NCBI RefSeq assembly: GCF_016239305.1
Contig: NZ_JAEHOQ010000026.1
Location: 1-54,068, forward strand
Length of the DNA: 54,068 nt
Direction: 5' to 3'
Source of the DNA: Proteus vulgaris
Lineage (GTDB): Bacteria > Pseudomonadota > Gammaproteobacteria > Enterobacterales > Enterobacteriaceae
The notes beneath the pieces are model-generated. The model saw only the letters and a program-made list of their open reading frames with translations. It searched no databases and was not told the DNA's origin. A program made the position numbers and the translations under genes. Shown here in pieces: positions 10,501-21,723 of the stretch (its first letter is position 1; each line of letters opens with the position of its first letter).

Positions 10501-13209
10501 TTAACCTAATTGACCATGACAATGCTTAAATTTCTTACCTGATCCACAAGGGCATGGCTCATTACGACCCACTTTTTTACCTGCAGCCACTTGACCATCA
10601 ACCGCTGACATTTGAGATTCTTTTGTCACTTCATGACTTAACTGCTGTTGTTTTGCTAAACGTTCGGCTTCTTCACGACGGCGACGTTCTAACTCTTCAA
10701 CTTCTTCTGGTAGACGAACTTGGACTTTGCTTAATGTGCTAATCACTTCATATTTTAGTGATTCCAGCATACTAGCAAACATCGCGAACGATTCACGTTT
10801 GTACTCTTGTTTTGGATCTTTTTGTGCATAACCACGTAAGTGGATACCCTGACGCAAATAATCCATTGCTGCTAAATGCTCTTTCCACAGTGAATCTAGC
10901 GTTTGTAGCATTACGCCTTTTTCAAAGTTACGCATCATTTCAGCACTAACGATTTCTTCTTTCGCTTTATAGACTTCAATAGATTTTTCTAAAATACGTT
11001 CACGTAATGTTTCTTCGTGTAACTCAGGCTCTTTATCTAACCATTCTTTGATTGGTAAATTTAAATCAAAGTCTTTTTGTAGACATGCCGTTAAACCTTC
11101 GATATCCCACATCTCTTCCAGTGATTGAGGTGGAATATAGTTGTCAATCATTGTAGTGAAGACATCTTGACGGATACTGTCGATAGTTTCGCTTACGTCT
11201 GCCACATCCAGTAATTCGTTACGTTGAGTATAGATTGCACGACGTTGGTCATTAGCTACATCATCATATTCAAGCAATTGTTTACGAATATCAAAGTTGC
11301 GGTTTTCTACTTTACGTTGCGCATTTGCAATTGCTTTAGTTACCCAAGGGTGCTCAATCGCTTCGGTTTCATTCATACCTAATTTACGCATCATGCCAGA
11401 TACTTTATCTGAAGCAAAAATACGCATTAAGGAGTCTTCCATAGATAAATAGAAACGAGAAGAACCTTCATCACCTTGACGACCCGCACGACCACGTAAC
11501 TGGTTATCAATACGACGAGATTCGTGACGTTCAGTACCAATGATATGTAAACCACCTGATGCTAATACTGCGTCATGGCGCTCTTTCCATTTTGCTTTGA
11601 TTTCTTCAATTTGCTCTTCAGTTGGCTCTTCAAGTTTAGCTACTTCTGTTTGCCAGCTACCCCCTAACACGATATCAGTACCACGACCCGCCATGTTAGT
11701 TGCAATAGTTACCGCTGAAGGTAAACCTGCGTTAGCAATAATATCCGCTTCCATTGCGTGGAATTTCGCATTCAGCACGTTATGGTGAACATTCGCCTTC
11801 GTTAACGCATTAGAGATTTCTTCTGACTTTTCAATTGAGATAGTACCAACAAGTACAGGTTGTCCATTCTTGGTACGCTCACGAATATCTTCGATAATGG
11901 CAGCAAATTTACCTTGTTCATTCATATAAACTAAGTCAGGTAGATCTTTACGTACCATTGGGCGGTTAGTTGGGATAACAATCGTTTCTAAGCGATAGAT
12001 AGAATTAAACTCAAACGCTTCAGTATCCGCAGTACCCGTCATCCCTGCTAATTTTTCGTATAAACGGAAATAGTTCTGGAATGTGATTGACGCTAATGTT
12101 TGGTTCTCATTTTGGATCTTCACACCTTCTTTTGCTTCAACAGCTTGGTGTAAACCATCAGACCAACGACGACCTTGCATTGTACGACCAGTATGTTCGT
12201 CAACAATGATAACTTCGCCATCTTTAACAATGTAGTCAACATCTTTGGTAAACAGTGCGTGAGCACGCAATGCTGCTGTCACATGATGCATTAACATAAT
12301 ATTAGCTGGTGAGTATAAAGACTCGCCTTCTTTCATCATGCCCGCATCTGCTAATAATCCTTCAATTTTAACCAAACCACGTTCTGTGATATTCACTTGA
12401 CGCGTTTTTTCATCAACAGAGTAATCACCTTCGCCTTGGAAAGTATCTGAATCTTCTTTTTCTTGAGAAACCAAATGAGGGATCACTTTGTTCATTTGGA
12501 TATAAAGCTCAGAACTGTCTTCTGCTGGACCAGAAATAATCAGAGGTGTACGCGCTTCATCGATTAAGATTGAGTCAACCTCATCCACTAATGCATAGTG
12601 TAATTTACGTTGAACACGCTCTTGTGGGCTAAATGCCATATTATCGCGCAGATAATCGAAACCGAATTCGTTGTTAGTACCATAGGTGATATCAGCGTTA
12701 TAGGCTTCACGTTTTACTGGTGGTGCCATATTCGGTAGGTTGATGCCAACGCTTAATCCTAAGAATTCAAATAAAGGACGGTTATTTTCGGCGTCACGTT
12801 GTGCCAAGTAGTCATTGACGGTAACAACGTGAACCCCTTTACCTGATAACGCATTTAAATACGCTGGTAATGTCGCAGTTAATGTTTTACCTTCACCTGT
12901 ACGCATCTCAGCAATACAACGTTCATTTAGCACCATACCACCGATTAATTGCACATCGAAATGGCGCATACCAAAAACACGTTTACTTGCTTCACGAACA
13001 GTTGCAAACGCTTCAGGTAAAATATCTTCTTCTTTTTCGCCCTTCTTTAAGCGCTCACGAAACTCGTCTGTTTTTGCTTTTAATTCATCATCAGTCAGTT
13101 TTTCAAATTCTGGCTCAAGTTTATTAATTTCAACGACTACTTTGCGCATACGACGAATTGAACGATCATTACGACTACCAAAAATTTTGGTTACAATTTT
13201 ACCTAACAT
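10501..13209 (-). CDS. secA: SecA, preprotein translocase motor ATPase
   Basis: Cytoplasmic and membrane-peripheral ATPase that drives preproteins through SecYEG. Walker A is MRTGEGKT (residues 102-109) and the DEAD-like Walker B is DEVD (209-212). Helicase motor 2 and the preprotein-crosslinking, scaffold and wing domains follow. The C-terminal zinc and SecB-binding tail has Cys886, Cys888, Cys897 and His898 in [14 protein letters not shown]. The 902 residues match E. coli (901). It follows secM by 99 bases; translation is expected to be raised when SecM stalls. The Shine-Dalgarno sequence is weak (GAG or AAAG), fitting control through upstream RNA structure. Confidence 0.97.
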   Translation of the reverse strand: MLGKIVTKIFGSRNDRSIRRMRKVVVEINKLEPEFEKLTDDELKAKTDEFRERLKKGEKEEDILPEAFATVREASKRVFGMRHFDVQLIGGMVLNERCIAEMRTGEGKTLTATLPAYLNALSGKGVHVVTVNDYLAQRDAENNRPLFEFLGLSVGINLPNMAPPVKREAYNADITYGTNNEFGFDYLRDNMAFSPQERVQRKLHYALVDEVDSILIDEARTPLIISGPAEDSSELYIQMNKVIPHLVSQEKEDSDTFQGEGDYSVDEKTRQVNITERGLVKIEGLLADAGMMKEGESLYSPANIMLMHHVTAALRAHALFTKDVDYIVKDGEVIIVDEHTGRTMQGRRWSDGLHQAVEAKEGVKIQNENQTLASITFQNYFRLYEKLAGMTGTADTEAFEFNSIYRLETIVIPTNRPMVRKDLPDLVYMNEQGKFAAIIEDIRERTKNGQPVLVGTISIEKSEEISNALTKANVHHNVLNAKFHAMEADIIANAGLPSAVTIATNMAGRGTDIVLGGSWQTEVAKLEEPTEEQIEEIKAKWKERHDAVLASGGLHIIGTERHESRRIDNQLRGRAGRQGDEGSSRFYLSMEDSLMRIFASDKVSGMMRKLGMNETEAIEHPWVTKAIANAQRKVENRNFDIRKQLLEYDDVANDQRRAIYTQRNELLDVADVSETIDSIRQDVFTTMIDNYIPPQSLEEMWDIEGLTACLQKDFDLNLPIKEWLDKEPELHEETLRERILEKSIEVYKAKEEIVSAEMMRNFEKGVMLQTLDSLWKEHLAAMDYLRQGIHLRGYAQKDPKQEYKRESFAMFASMLESLKYEVISTLSKVQVRLPEEVEELERRRREEAERLAKQQQLSHEVTKESQMSAVDGQVAAGKKVGRNEPCPCGSGKKFKHCHGQLG

Positions 13210-13308
13210 AAATCTTTATTCTCATTTATGGCGTGAAAACGCCGAAAAAAGCCTCTGTTTTATGTATTAACAGAGATAATCATAATCTTATTAGATTAAG
13301 TGACTCAA
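13210..13308 (-). promoter_or_regulatory. secM-secA intergenic hairpins controlling secA translation
   Basis: Two stem-loops lie between the secM stop and the secA start: one of 7 bp (13253-13275, CTCTGTT with AACAGAG) and one of 5 bp (13230-13243, GGCGT with ACGCC). In E. coli a hairpin here hides the secA ribosome binding site until SecM stalls the upstream ribosome. The same role is inferred for these. Confidence 0.6.
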
Positions 13309-13836
13309 TTAAGCAGTTAGATAAGGTCCAGCGCGGATCCCACGGATTTGTGCAAGCCATAATCCGGTATGATAAGAAGTAGTGTTCTGTGCTAAAGCAT
13401 AGCCAGAAAGTGGTAAATGGGTTAATGCTGTTGATGATGTGTCCGTTAGTAACGCATACAGAGTATCAAGCATGACCTCTGCAACATTGGAAACAGGAGA
13501 CGGCTCATCTTTGGCTTTGACCATCAATTCAGGAGAATTAATGGTGAATGCAAAAGAAAGCTGTTTAATAACATTTTTTACTGCATGTTGTTGCCAGTAA
13601 TTAAAGGTGAAGGATGAGGCAGGATTCTGTACACTTTGACGTAAGAATAGGTTATCAAACGCAATGAGTGCCTGACTTTGACGATTTTGAGAGGACGGTG
13701 TATCTGTTTGCTGTGGATTTTCGGCATGAGCAGACAACAGCGAAGGTATTCCAATACCTGCTGCTACCATCCCTAAAAGCAGATGCGACCAAAAATATCG
13801 CCTGCCAAACTGTCGCCAAAAACTTATAATACTCAT
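13309..13836 (-). CDS. secM: SecM, secretion monitor with ribosome-arrest peptide
   Basis: Self-arresting regulator of secA. The 175-residue protein has a long, basic signal sequence (residues 1-38, ending AHA) and a poorly conserved middle. The arrest motif near the C-terminus reads W160-LAQIR-G166-IRAGP171. Compared with E. coli FxxxxWIxxxxGIRAGP, the RAGP core and Trp are kept, Phe is replaced by Tyr155 and Ile by Leu161. Four residues follow the critical Pro. When export is slow the ribosome stalls at this motif and secA translation rises. It lies directly upstream of secA. Its start codon is 45 bases from that of the divergent DUF721 gene. Confidence 0.92.
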   Translation of the reverse strand: MSIISFWRQFGRRYFWSHLLLGMVAAGIGIPSLLSAHAENPQQTDTPSSQNRQSQALIAFDNLFLRQSVQNPASSFTFNYWQQHAVKNVIKQLSFAFTINSPELMVKAKDEPSPVSNVAEVMLDTLYALLTDTSSTALTHLPLSGYALAQNTTSYHTGLWLAQIRGIRAGPYLTA

Positions 13837-13881
13837 TAACCTTTGTTGCTCATTAATTTTTATTTTGTGGAGTCAAAATCT

Positions 13882-14397
13882 ATGCGGGATAGTTACCCAC
13901 AATCATTGGAAAAAATCTTCATTGAACTTGAAGGTTCCAATAAGAACACATTACAACTCATACAACAGCGTGCAACAATTTTACTAAAATTAAATCGCGC
14001 CGTCATGGCTCTTTTACCTGTTCCATTACAAGATAAATGCCGTGTCGCAAATTATCGCAGTGCTATTTTAATTATTGAAGTAGCAAACGCAAGTTGGTTA
14101 ACACGATTACGTTATGAAACTCCATCATTACTTTCTGCATTAAGACAAGAAATTTTACCATCCTTATCCTCAATAGACATCAAAATTAATCCGACTTTAG
14201 GGATAAAACCGGAAAAAAGATCTTTAATATCATCATTAAAAGAACAAGAACCTATAAAGAGGCGTCATTTGAGCTTAGAAAGTGCTCAATCATTAAAGTA
14301 TTTAGCGCAGAAAAGTCCGAAGAAGTTAAGAGAGAAATTAGAACGGTTGGCTGCACTTGCCGGAGAGAGTACAAGTGCAACCAAAGATGAACGCTAA
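13882..14397 (+). CDS. DUF721/DciA-family protein
   Basis: A 171-residue protein with a DUF721 domain: an N-terminal helical part, then a short KH-like fold recognisable by the pattern of a basic strand, ILIIEVANASWLTRLRYE, a run of hydrophobic residues and IKINP (about residues 45-107). A basic, helical C-terminal tail follows. DciA proteins of this family load or assist the replicative helicase in bacteria without DnaC or DnaI; this link is by family and not shown here. I chose the ATG at 13882, with GTGGAG 9 bases upstream, over an in-frame ATG 13 codons earlier that has no RBS. The gene is divergent from secM and convergent with lpxC. E. coli has no gene here. Confidence 0.8.
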   Translation: MRDSYPQSLEKIFIELEGSNKNTLQLIQQRATILLKLNRAVMALLPVPLQDKCRVANYRSAILIIEVANASWLTRLRYETPSLLSALRQEILPSLSSIDIKINPTLGIKPEKRSLISSLKEQEPIKRRHLSLESAQSLKYLAQKSPKKLREKLERLAALAGESTSATKDER

Positions 14398-14431
14398 TTA
14401 GAGGTAATTAACGTGCCTTCCATCGCTGGAA

Positions 14432-15382
<951 letters not shown>

Positions 15383-15390
15383 TCATTATA

Positions 15391-15419
15391 CTTATAATTG
15401 GCAGGACAGTTTAGCACAA
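15391..15419 (-). promoter_or_regulatory. lpxC promoter
   Basis: On the minus strand TTGTGC (plus 15414-15419) and TATAAG (plus 15391-15396) are 17 bp apart. The sequence TTGTGCTAAACTG also stands in front of E. coli lpxC as I recall it. A second hexamer, TATAAT, lies just downstream and could be used instead. Confidence 0.65.
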
Positions 15420-15447
15420 AAAGCGGAGATGCCAATCTTTTTGGCGA

Positions 15448-16614
15448 TTAATCAGCCTGTTTTCTCAGGAACGCAGGGATATCTAAATAATCGGGCTCTT
15501 TATTCGCCTGAGTAGATTGTTCGTTAACTGCTTTTGCTGCTGGCTTGCTTTCTTCTACAGCTGTAAAAGAAGACATGCTATTTTGCATTTGCTGATAACG
15601 ATTCTCCATTGCGCTTTGCTGATTTTGCTTATTCGTTACCAGCGTAATTTCTGGACGTTTGTCCATGCCGATACCTGTTGCAACGACAGTTACACGCAGT
15701 TCATCATTCATTTCTGGGTCAAGGGATGTACCGATAACCACAGTCGCATTGTCTGATGCAAATGCACGAATGGTGTTACCCACTGTTTCAAATTCATCAA
15801 GACGTAAATCAAAGCCTGCAGTAATGTTGACTAACACACCACGCGCACCGGACAGGTCGATATCTTCCAATAATGGACTTGAAATCGCCATTTCAGCAGC
15901 TTCTTCAGCGCGATCTTCACCTTTAGCAGCACCAGAGCCCATCATGGCATAACCCATTTCAGACATCACAGTTCTTACGTCAGCAAAGTCAACGTTCATT
16001 AAACCTGGGCGGGTGATTAGCTCAGCGATACCTTGAACTGCGCCTTTTAAGACATCATTAGCCGCGCCAAACGCATCTAATAATGAAATTCCACGACCCA
16101 ATACTTTTAATAATTTGTCATTAGGTATAGTGATTAATGAGTCAACATGTTTTGATAACTCAGTAATGCCTTGTTCCGCAAATGCCATACGTTTTTTGCC
16201 TTCAAAATTAAAAGGCTTAGTCACTACAGCAACGGTCAAAATACCTAATTCTTTAGCAACTTCAGCAACAACGGGTGCGGCACCTGTACCAGTACCACCA
16301 CCCATACCTGCTGCAATAAAGACCATATCGGCACCTTCAAGCGCAGCACGCAACGCTTCACGATCTTCTTCTGCGGCATTACGACCCACTTCAGGGTTTG
16401 CACCTGCACCTAAGCCTTTCGTAATGGCATTACCAATTTGGATAGTTTGTCCGACCGCTGTTTTACGTAGCGCTTGAGCATCCGTATTGACTGCAAAGAA
16501 ATCTACGCCTTCAATACGTTCACGAACCATGTGCTCAACCGCATTACCGCCGCCGCCGCCAACGCCGATGACTTTGATCACCGCATCGTTGGTTAATTCC
16601 ATAGGTTCAAACAT
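15448..16614 (-). CDS. ftsZ: FtsZ, tubulin-like division ring GTPase
   Basis: Cytoskeletal GTPase that polymerises at midcell into the Z ring. It shows the tubulin signature GGGTGTG (about residues 104-110), the early G-box VGGGGGNAV and the T7-loop region around [11 protein letters not shown]. After a variable linker comes the conserved C-terminal peptide [14 protein letters not shown] that binds FtsA, ZipA and MinC. At 388 residues it is close to E. coli (383), the excess lying in the linker. GGAG precedes the start. It follows ftsA by 70 bases. Confidence 0.97.
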   Translation of the reverse strand: MFEPMELTNDAVIKVIGVGGGGGNAVEHMVRERIEGVDFFAVNTDAQALRKTAVGQTIQIGNAITKGLGAGANPEVGRNAAEEDREALRAALEGADMVFIAAGMGGGTGTGAAPVVAEVAKELGILTVAVVTKPFNFEGKKRMAFAEQGITELSKHVDSLITIPNDKLLKVLGRGISLLDAFGAANDVLKGAVQGIAELITRPGLMNVDFADVRTVMSEMGYAMMGSGAAKGEDRAEEAAEMAISSPLLEDIDLSGARGVLVNITAGFDLRLDEFETVGNTIRAFASDNATVVIGTSLDPEMNDELRVTVVATGIGMDKRPEITLVTNKQNQQSAMENRYQQMQNSMSSFTAVEESKPAAKAVNEQSTQANKEPDYLDIPAFLRKQAD

Positions 16615-16684
16615 AATTTCTCTCCGTTTTGTGCCTTCTCAGGGTCGCTTGCTCAAACGACCTCTTTTTAAATTTGTCTGATTA

Positions 16685-17941
16685 TTAAAACTCTCTTTTC
16701 AGCCAGCCGGTGAGTTTCTTAAACAAACCACTGACAGCAGAGCGTTTTTCGGTTTCTGTTTCCTCACCAAAGTGGGATTCTTTACCGTAATGCAAGAGCC
16801 CAACCGCTGTTGAGTAATAGGGATCCTGCGCATAATCTGTTAGCCCGGTAATATTTAACGGTTTACCGATCCGTACTTGCGTGTGAAAAACACGTTGAGC
16901 ACATTCAACAAGTCCATCAATCTGTGCAGCACCACCTGTTAGCACAATACCTGCGGCTAAATGATGCTTAATCCCTTGCTGACGTAATTGTTCTTGAACT
17001 TTTAAAATCTCTTCATTAACAAGATTGAGCAATTCGGTATAACGAGGCTCAATCACCTCAGCAAGGGTTTGTCGTTGCAGACTTCTTGGTGGCCTGCCTC
17101 CGACACTAGGAACTTCGACATTTTCATCTTTACCAACTAAAGAGCCTAATGCACAACCATGGCGAACTTTGATAGCTTCAGCGTCATTTGGGGGTGTACC
17201 AAACGCATAAGCGATATCACTTGTTACCACATTGCCAGCATAAGGAATAACGCGAGTGTGTCTTAATGCTCCACCAGTATAAATGGCGATATCCATCGTA
17301 CCGCCACCAATATCAACAACACACACACCAAGTTCACGTTCATCTTCTGTCAATACAGCGAAACTTGAAGCCAGTCCCGCAAAAATCAGTTGATCCACTT
17401 TTAATCCACAGCGTTCAACTGCTTTTACAATATTCTTTGCCATATCGTTATGGCAGGTAATTAAATGAACTTTAGCTTGCATACGTACACCCGATAATCC
17501 AACAGGGTTTTTGATCCCTTCTTGATAATCAATGGCATACTCTTGCGGTATAACGTGTAAAACACGATGTTCATCTTTTACTTTGACGGATTTCGCAGTA
17601 TGAACCACGCTATCAACATCATCTTGAGTCACTTCTTCTTCTGAAATTGGCACCATACCAATCTCATTTTGGCAACTGATATGCTTGCCTGATAACGCCA
17701 AATACACTGAAGATATTTGACAGTCAGCCATCAATTCAGCCTGATCTACCGCCCGTTGCACACATTTCACGACGGATTCAAGATCGTTAACGCCACCTTT
17801 ATCCATGCCTCGAGATGGACAACTTCCCACCCCAATAATATTCACAACACCATCAGGCAGGATCTCACCGACAAGGGTGGCTACTTTGGCCGTACCAATC
17901 TCAAGACCAACTACTAATTTTCTGTCCGTCGCTTTGATCAT
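16685..17941 (-). CDS. ftsA: FtsA, actin-like membrane tether of the Z ring
   Basis: ATP-binding actin-family protein that anchors FtsZ to the inner membrane and recruits later division proteins. The N-terminal phosphate loop is VGLEIGTAKVATLVG, and the second phosphate site is VVDIGGGTMDIA. The C-terminal amphipathic membrane helix is LFKKLTGWLKREF, very similar to E. coli. Its 418 residues compare with 420. It starts 45 bases after ftsQ ends. Confidence 0.96.
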   Translation of the reverse strand: MIKATDRKLVVGLEIGTAKVATLVGEILPDGVVNIIGVGSCPSRGMDKGGVNDLESVVKCVQRAVDQAELMADCQISSVYLALSGKHISCQNEIGMVPISEEEVTQDDVDSVVHTAKSVKVKDEHRVLHVIPQEYAIDYQEGIKNPVGLSGVRMQAKVHLITCHNDMAKNIVKAVERCGLKVDQLIFAGLASSFAVLTEDERELGVCVVDIGGGTMDIAIYTGGALRHTRVIPYAGNVVTSDIAYAFGTPPNDAEAIKVRHGCALGSLVGKDENVEVPSVGGRPPRSLQRQTLAEVIEPRYTELLNLVNEEILKVQEQLRQQGIKHHLAAGIVLTGGAAQIDGLVECAQRVFHTQVRIGKPLNITGLTDYAQDPYYSTAVGLLHYGKESHFGEETETEKRSAVSGLFKKLTGWLKREF

Positions 17942-17986
17942 TATTGTTCTGCCTTCGCCTTCATCGTGTCATCTGCCACGTCTTGT

Positions 17987-18772
17987 TTATTCATTCTCAA
18001 GTAATAAAGGAGCCCATCCGACTGCACCACCACTGTCATAACGCAGATCAACATAATCAACTCGTTTATCTGTTTGTTGTTGCAGTATCGGATACAACTC
18101 AATAAAGCGAGCAATCCGTTTTTCGTTATCCTTACGACCTAACTCCAATCGGACATCATTGTCTAAAACTAATTGCCATCCTTGACGTGCAGACATTGAC
18201 GCTGCTTTTAAATTCAGGTTATTTGCAAGAAGTTGATCTCTCATTGCCACATAACCTGATAACACCATTTTTTCACTTCCCTGAGGGCCATATAACAAAG
18301 GGTAATTCCCTTTGGTTTCCAATTGCGTTGGCAGACTGAAAACACGCCCTTCTTTATCAAGAAAGTAAGTATCATTCCAGCGGGTAAAGGGAACATACTC
18401 TACCAGATGGATTTTAAGCTCATCAGGCCACTGTTTACGCACAGTGACTTGCCTAATCCATGGCATACGTTCTATTTGTTGCTGAATGATATTCACATCC
18501 TGTGTCATAAACGTGCCTGGCTGCCCTAAAGATAAAATCGCCTGACGCACATCATCATTCGTTGTGTAATGCCTCTCACCAGTTAATACAAGTTTTGAGA
18601 TAGGAAGACGATTTGCATCTTTCATCCAGTTAACTACTTGTATTCCACCCCAAACGATAGTGGCAATCACACATAAGAAAAAGATTAATCCTGATAAATA
18701 AGTACCATTACTCGGTCTGTCAGAATGCTGTTTCTCTTTATGTTCTTTTATATTTAGCGCTGCTTGTGACAT
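17987..18772 (-). CDS. ftsQ: FtsQ, bitopic division protein
   Basis: Links cytoplasmic Z-ring proteins to periplasmic septal wall synthesis through FtsB and FtsL. It has a basic cytoplasmic tail, one membrane segment (about residues 28-47), a POTRA domain (about 57-127, beginning [13 protein letters not shown]) and a beta domain with PLLYGPQG, ending near VGWAP. It has 261 residues (276 in E. coli; the C-terminal tail is shorter). Its ATG follows the stop of the 118-residue ORF after a single base, so translation is probably coupled. Confidence 0.94.
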   Translation of the reverse strand: MSQAALNIKEHKEKQHSDRPSNGTYLSGLIFFLCVIATIVWGGIQVVNWMKDANRLPISKLVLTGERHYTTNDDVRQAILSLGQPGTFMTQDVNIIQQQIERMPWIRQVTVRKQWPDELKIHLVEYVPFTRWNDTYFLDKEGRVFSLPTQLETKGNYPLLYGPQGSEKMVLSGYVAMRDQLLANNLNLKAASMSARQGWQLVLDNDVRLELGRKDNEKRIARFIELYPILQQQTDKRVDYVDLRYDSGGAVGWAPLLLENE

Positions 18773-18773
18773 A

Positions 18774-19130
18774 TTAACCCACTAACTCCTGAGCAACGTT
18801 TAAACAAGAGAATCGCCCACCCTTTTGTCCGATGTTCCTTCGATTAATACTTTTCCTACATATATATACTTTATGAACACCTTTAGGTTTGATAATTAAA
18901 TCACTAAATTGTTCAATCTGTTGAGAATTATTTACTTTAAAAGAAGAAATTGCGAATTTTTCTGCGTTTTTCTTGCTTTTTAACTGAAATTTTTTCTCAA
19001 AACGATTTTGAGCAAGCGAATTCTCGATCATTTTTTTCGCCAATACAGTGTTATTTTTCTCATAACACCTCATCATTACAGTGAATTTATTACCCATTTC
19101 ACCATAAATGATGTTCACTTGCTCAAACAT
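18774..19130 (-). CDS. Unrecognised 118-aa protein in the ddlB position (possible ddlB relic)
   Basis: The function is not recognised. It fits exactly between murC and ftsQ: ATG 5 bases after the murC stop, with a GAGG-like RBS inside the murC end, and TAA one base before the ftsQ ATG. E. coli has ddlB (306 residues) here. The protein is Lys/Asn-rich and has no signal peptide or clear membrane span. Weak DdlB-like echoes are seen in order: an N-terminal strand VNIIYG, then LIIKPKG (compare the ATP-grasp IVKP), then [15 protein letters not shown] at the end (compare the DdlB C-terminus). None of the catalytic motifs of a D-Ala-D-Ala ligase survive, so it cannot be a working ligase. It may be an internally deleted relic kept for translational coupling; this is inference. 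Confidence 0.7.
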   Translation of the reverse strand: MFEQVNIIYGEMGNKFTVMMRCYEKNNTVLAKKMIENSLAQNRFEKKFQLKSKKNAEKFAISSFKVNNSQQIEQFSDLIIKPKGVHKVYICRKSINRRNIGQKGGRFSCLNVAQELVG

Positions 19131-19135
19131 CCGTC

Positions 19136-20599
19136 TTAATCCTCGCTTAAAGATGGCTGTAATTTTGTATCTGCTAAGCGACGCGCTATTTTACCAATAT
19201 TTCCAGCACCTTGAACTAAAACAAGATCATTATCTGTTAATACACCTGCTAATATTGATGAAATATTATCTACATCAGATACCCAGATAGGATCTAGCTT
19301 GCCACGCTGGCGAATTGTTCGACAAAGTGAGCGACTATCTGCGCCTGCAATCGGAGTTTCTCCAGCAGAATAAATGTCTGTTAATAATAAAATATCTACT
19401 TGGTTGAGAACAGTAGCAAAGTCCTCATACAAATCACGCGTACGTGTATAGCGATGCGGTTGGAAAATCATTACCAGACGTTTATCTGGCCAACCTGCTC
19501 TTGCTGCTTTAATCGTTGCATCAACTTCTGTTGGGTGATGACCATAATCATCGACTAACATCACCTCACCTTCTTGACCGTTAACATGTTCAAGACCGTA
19601 ATTACCTAAGAAATCGAAACGGCGTCCCGTACCTTGGAAGTTAAGTAATGCAGCTAAAATATGTTCGTCAGCAATACCTTCTTCGGTAGCAACCGCCACG
19701 GCTGCGGTTGCATTTAACGCGTTATGACGGCCGGGTGCATTTAATACAACTTGTAAATCAGGCATATCTTCACGAGAAATAGTGAAGAAGCCTTGGGCAC
19801 CTTTTTGTTCATAATGTGTAATACGAACGTCCGCATCTTCACTAAATCCGTAAGTCGTAATATAACGACCGACTTTAGGGATGATAGAACGAATAACATC
19901 ATCATCAATACACATCACTGCACGACCATAGAACGGTAAATTGTGCAAAAAGGTAATAAACGTCTCTTTTAAATTGTCAAAATTACCGTGATATGTATCC
20001 ATATGGTCTGCTTCGATATTCGTAACCACAGCCACCATAGGTTGTAAATGTAAAAACGATGCATCACTTTCGTCAGCTTCGGCGATTAAATAACGGCTAC
20101 ATCCTAAACGTGCATGCGTACCTGCTGATTTAACTAATCCGCCATTTACAAACGTAGGATCTAATCCTGCTTGAGCATAAATATTTGAAATCATTGCTGT
20201 CGTGGTGGTTTTACCATGAGTTCCTGCAATCGCCACGCCATGACGATAACGCATTAATTCAGCTAACATTTCAGCACGACGAATAACTGGAATACGTGCC
20301 TCTCTTGCGGCAATAATTTCAGGATTTTCAGTACTGATTGCAGTCGAGACCACAACAACACTCGCGCCACGAATATTTTCAGGACGGTGATTAAAATAAA
20401 CAGTTGCGCCCAAAGCAACGAGCTGTTGTGTAACGGCATTTGGCGCTAAATCAGAACCACTGATTTCATAACCTTCATTCGCCAACACTTCGGCAATCCC
20501 ACCCATACCGGCACCACCGATGCCAATAAAGTGAATATGCTTAACTTTTCTCATTTCAGGCACAAACGATCTTAATTTTGCCAGTTGTTGTGTATTCAC
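19136..20599 (-). CDS. murC: MurC, UDP-MurNAc:L-alanine ligase
   Basis: First amino-acid ligase of peptidoglycan precursor synthesis; ATP-dependent and cytoplasmic. It has an N-terminal Rossmann motif [12 protein letters not shown] (25-36), the Mur ligase P-loop GTHGKTTTT (126-134), the central EADESDASF, and the C-terminal [10 protein letters not shown]. Its 487 residues compare with 491 in E. coli. It lies between murG (41 bases upstream) and the 118-residue ORF. Confidence 0.96.
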   Translation of the reverse strand: MNTQQLAKLRSFVPEMRKVKHIHFIGIGGAGMGGIAEVLANEGYEISGSDLAPNAVTQQLVALGATVYFNHRPENIRGASVVVVSTAISTENPEIIAAREARIPVIRRAEMLAELMRYRHGVAIAGTHGKTTTTAMISNIYAQAGLDPTFVNGGLVKSAGTHARLGCSRYLIAEADESDASFLHLQPMVAVVTNIEADHMDTYHGNFDNLKETFITFLHNLPFYGRAVMCIDDDVIRSIIPKVGRYITTYGFSEDADVRITHYEQKGAQGFFTISREDMPDLQVVLNAPGRHNALNATAAVAVATEEGIADEHILAALLNFQGTGRRFDFLGNYGLEHVNGQEGEVMLVDDYGHHPTEVDATIKAARAGWPDKRLVMIFQPHRYTRTRDLYEDFATVLNQVDILLLTDIYSAGETPIAGADSRSLCRTIRQRGKLDPIWVSDVDNISSILAGVLTDNDLVLVQGAGNIGKIARRLADTKLQPSLSED

Positions 20600-20640
20600 T
20601 ATTTACTTCTTCACTCTAAGTTAATGGTTACAAGTTACGT

Positions 20641-21723
20641 TTATTTTTTTGCCACTTCGATTATTACATTCGCTACACGCTCTGTGGCATCCGTAATCGC
20701 AACGCTTTTTGCTTTTTCTGCCATCGCTAACAATGTTTCTCTATCCCACTGCTTCAGGGTTTGTGCAATGACTTCTGGAGTTAAATCATTTTGCTCGATA
20801 ATTCGCGCCGCTCCCGCTTTTTCTAATGGCAGGGCATTCCAATATTGCTGTCTATCTTTGTGCTGGAAGGGAACAAAAATAGCGGGTAATCCCGCTGCGG
20901 CAATTTCACTGACGGTTAATGCGCCTGAACGACATACGACAACATCAGCCCATTGGTAAGCTTGCGCTATATCATCAATAAATTCAGTAACTTTGTATTC
21001 AGATTTAACTGAATTTTTCGCTAATTCGTTCTGATAGCGTGTTTTTGTATCACTTTCGCCACCTTTTCCTGCTTGATGCCAGATTGTAACATGTTCACCA
21101 AGCAAACCTGCGACCACCGGCAAGGTATGATTTAAAATTCGAGCGCCTTGGCTACCGCCAATAATCAACACACGAATGGGGCCGGTTCTCTCTTTTAACC
21201 GTATCGATGGTGCTTCAAGCGCTAACACATCTTCACGCACAGGATTCCCAACAACAGGCGCTTTAGGAAATGCGCCCGGAAAAGCCTGTAATACGCGTTT
21301 AGCAATTTTGGAAAGCCAACGATTAGTTAATCCAGCAATCCCATTTTGTTCATGTAAAATAACAGGAATGCCACACATCCAAGCAGCCACACCACCTGGG
21401 CCAGAGACATAACCACCCATACCAAGTACAGCATCAGGTTGATAACGTTTCATAATGGCACGCGCCTGAAAAATAGCTTTAATAATACGAATTGGCGCTG
21501 CTATTAATGCTTTAATTCCTTTACCGCGTAAGCCAGAAATGCGAATAAATTCAATTTCAATACCGTGTTTAGGTACTAAATCAGCTTCCATTCTATCCGC
21601 CGTTCCTAACCATCGGATTTCCCAACCTTGGGATTGTAGATAATGAGCAACAGCTAGCCCGGGGAATACGTGTCCACCCGTACCACCAGCCATTACCATT
21701 AAACGGCGTCTACGCTCGCTCAT
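20641..21723 (-). CDS. murG: MurG, lipid II-forming GlcNAc transferase
   Basis: Peripheral membrane glycosyltransferase (GT28) that adds GlcNAc to lipid I. It shows the N-terminal G-loop [11 protein letters not shown] (12-22), the second G-loop GGSQGAR, and the C-terminal donor site region [22 protein letters not shown]. Its 360 residues compare with 355 in E. coli. The start overlaps the ftsW stop by 4 bases (ATGA). Confidence 0.96.
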   Translation of the reverse strand: MSERRRRLMVMAGGTGGHVFPGLAVAHYLQSQGWEIRWLGTADRMEADLVPKHGIEIEFIRISGLRGKGIKALIAAPIRIIKAIFQARAIMKRYQPDAVLGMGGYVSGPGGVAAWMCGIPVILHEQNGIAGLTNRWLSKIAKRVLQAFPGAFPKAPVVGNPVREDVLALEAPSIRLKERTGPIRVLIIGGSQGARILNHTLPVVAGLLGEHVTIWHQAGKGGESDTKTRYQNELAKNSVKSEYKVTEFIDDIAQAYQWADVVVCRSGALTVSEIAAAGLPAIFVPFQHKDRQQYWNALPLEKAGAARIIEQNDLTPEVIAQTLKQWDRETLLAMAEKAKSVAITDATERVANVIIEVAKK

